NCBI GenBank assembly: GCA_937967765.1
Contig: CALCML010000035.1
Coordinates: 1 to 6,275 of the forward strand
Direction of reading: 5' to 3'
DNA: 6,275 nt
Source: an uncultured Carnobacterium sp.
GTDB lineage: Bacteria > Bacillota > Bacilli > Lactobacillales > Aerococcaceae
This document shows positions 5,440 through 6,275 of this stretch, piece by piece. Numbering within the stretch: position 1 is the first letter of the stretch; the number at the start of each line of letters is the position of its first letter. Under the pieces are notes generated by a model, which had not been told where the DNA came from, did not search any database, and saw nothing but the letters and a program-made list of their open reading frames with translations. The position numbers were made by a program, and so were the translations under genes.

Positions 5440-5483
5440 AGTGTGAAAGGGCGCCTAATCCTGCGTCCTTTCACACTTTTTTT
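5440..5483 (+). terminator. Strong intrinsic terminator after the DUF1211-type gene
   Basis: AGTGTGAAAGGGCGC (5440-5454) pairs with GCGTCCTTTCACACT (5463-5477) along all 15 positions, one as a G-U wobble, with an 8-base loop and seven T residues (5477-5483). It begins 14 bases after the stop codon. Confidence 0.95.
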
Positions 5484-5498
5484 GCTTTATGGTATAAT
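5470..5498 (+). promoter_or_regulatory. Extended -10 promoter of ecsA, -35 inside the terminator
   Basis: TTCACA (5470-5475, five of six consensus bases) and TATAAT (5493-5498) are spaced by 17 bases, and TGG directly before the -10 gives an extended element. The -35 lies in the 3' arm of the preceding terminator. Transcription would start near 5505. AGGAGAAT occurs twice downstream; the second copy, seven bases before the ATG, is the ribosome binding site. Confidence 0.88.
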
Positions 5499-5527
5499 GA
5501 GGAGAATAGTTAGATAGGAGAATCTAT

Positions 5528-6268
5528 ATGTCACTACAATTAAACAATGTAACTGCAGGATATACAAAAGTTCCTGTCATTACAGACATCACTTTTGATG
5601 TAAATCCAGGCGAGATTTGCGGCCTAATCGGGCTCAATGGTGCCGGAAAGAGTACGACAATTAAAACGATCATTGGGCAACTCACCCCTTTTAGCGGAAG
5701 AGTGGAAGTAGAGAAACTTAGCATCCTCGAAAACCAACGTGGTTACCGTCAGTCGATTGCGGTCATTCCAGAAAGTCCAGTTCTTTATGAAGAATTGACG
5801 TTTAGAGAGCACATTGAATTTGTGGCTCGTTCGTATAATCAAATGAACGAAGAGACAATGGCTCACGCAATGGAACTTGTGGAAGCTTTCCGCTTAACGA
5901 AGCAATTGGATTGGTTTCCAGCGTATTTTTCAAAAGGGATGAAGCAAAAAGTACTCATCGTCTGCGCATTAATGCTAGACGTGCCCGTCTATGTGGTCGA
6001 TGAACCGTTCTTAGGGCTGGACCCACTAGGAATTCGTACTTTACTTCAAGTCTTAAAAGAGAAAAAAGATAAAGGCGCCGCGATTTTAATGTCGACTCAC
6101 GTACTGGATACGGCTGAGAAGTATTGTGATCGTTTCATCGTATTACACGAAGGAAAAGTCATTGCGCAAGGCGATATCGAAGGCCTACGCGCAACTTCGA
6201 ATATTGAAGAAACTTCTCTAGAGGAAATTTACTTTGCATTAACGACAGGGGACGATGCCCATGAATAG
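5528..6268 (+). CDS. ecsA: EcsA-type ABC transporter ATP-binding protein
   Basis: A 246-residue ATPase matching EcsA, which pairs with the membrane protein EcsB. In Bacillus subtilis ecsA loss impairs protein secretion, competence and sporulation and blocks intramembrane proteolysis by RasP; the transported substrate is not firmly known. Motifs: Walker A GLNGAGKST (35-43), signature region YFSKGMKQKV (133-142) with Lys-Gly-Met instead of Ser-Gly-Gly, Walker B VYVVDEP (154-160), and switch His191 in MSTHVLDTAE. The Q-loop position reads VIPESPVLYEELT, with Glu in place of Gln, a pattern I recall for EcsA proteins. Length is normal. Divergent placement near hit is the conserved context and supports the name. 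A probable ecsB start overlaps its end. Confidence 0.94.
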   Translation: MSLQLNNVTAGYTKVPVITDITFDVNPGEICGLIGLNGAGKSTTIKTIIGQLTPFSGRVEVEKLSILENQRGYRQSIAVIPESPVLYEELTFREHIEFVARSYNQMNEETMAHAMELVEAFRLTKQLDWFPAYFSKGMKQKVLIVCALMLDVPVYVVDEPFLGLDPLGIRTLLQVLKEKKDKGAAILMSTHVLDTAEKYCDRFIVLHEGKVIAQGDIEGLRATSNIEETSLEEIYFALTTGDDAHE

Positions 6269-6275
6269 TGCAACA
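6261..6275 (+). CDS. ecsB: Start of probable ecsB (partial, cut by window end)
   Basis: An ATG at 6261, in a different frame from ecsA and overlapping its last eight bases, begins a frame open to the window edge (MNSAT). GGGGA at 6248-6252 is a possible ribosome binding site. EcsB, the membrane partner, follows ecsA in known loci, often closely. Five codons are too few to confirm by sequence, so the call rests on context. Confidence 0.5.

Noticed and set aside
1..6275. CRISPR array, rRNA or complete defence system
   Set aside because: No regularly spaced direct repeats, no rRNA-like stretches, and no recognisable defence genes beyond the partial XRE protein.

Overview
The window reads as chromosomal DNA of a low-GC Gram-positive bacterium of the Lactobacillales. 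Three things point there: a solute-binding domain fused to its amino-acid ABC permease, a divergent hit / ecsAB locus with a YtxH-type gene behind hit, and AGGAGG-type ribosome binding sites with sigma-A promoters. A Carnobacteriaceae- or Streptococcus-like genus would fit, but the species cannot be fixed from sequence alone.

Layout. Bases 1-157 hold the C-terminal end of a plus-strand XRE-type DNA-binding protein, probably the antitoxin half of a toxin-antitoxin pair, closed by a perfectly palindromic terminator. Bases 201-659 hold no convincing conserved gene. They contain a large imperfect inverted repeat (about 329-415 against 510-612) around a 94-base centre that is itself full of small dyads, with terminator-like hairpins facing inward on both flanks. 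This is the least explained part of the window.

Bases 660-2827 are a two-gene minus-strand operon for polar amino-acid uptake: a fused binding protein-permease followed by its ATPase, overlapping at TAATG. Its sigma-A promoter has a near-consensus CodY box between and overlapping the -35 and -10 elements, so nutritional repression is predicted. Bases 2987-4630 are a second minus-strand operon, hit - ytxH-like - Cof-type HAD phosphatase, with gaps of 3 and 12 bases and a strong terminator at the end. Facing away from hit is a TMEM175/DUF1211-type membrane protein (4763-5425), then ecsA (5528-6268) and the first five codons of a probable ecsB. The -35 box of the ecsA promoter lies inside the 3' arm of the preceding terminator.

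Apart from the inverted-repeat region and the partial XRE gene, this is ordinary housekeeping and transport content. No complete defence system, IS element, CRISPR array, tRNA or rRNA was found. The best candidates for something undescribed are the inverted-repeat element at about 296-648 and the membrane gene lying between hit and ecsA.
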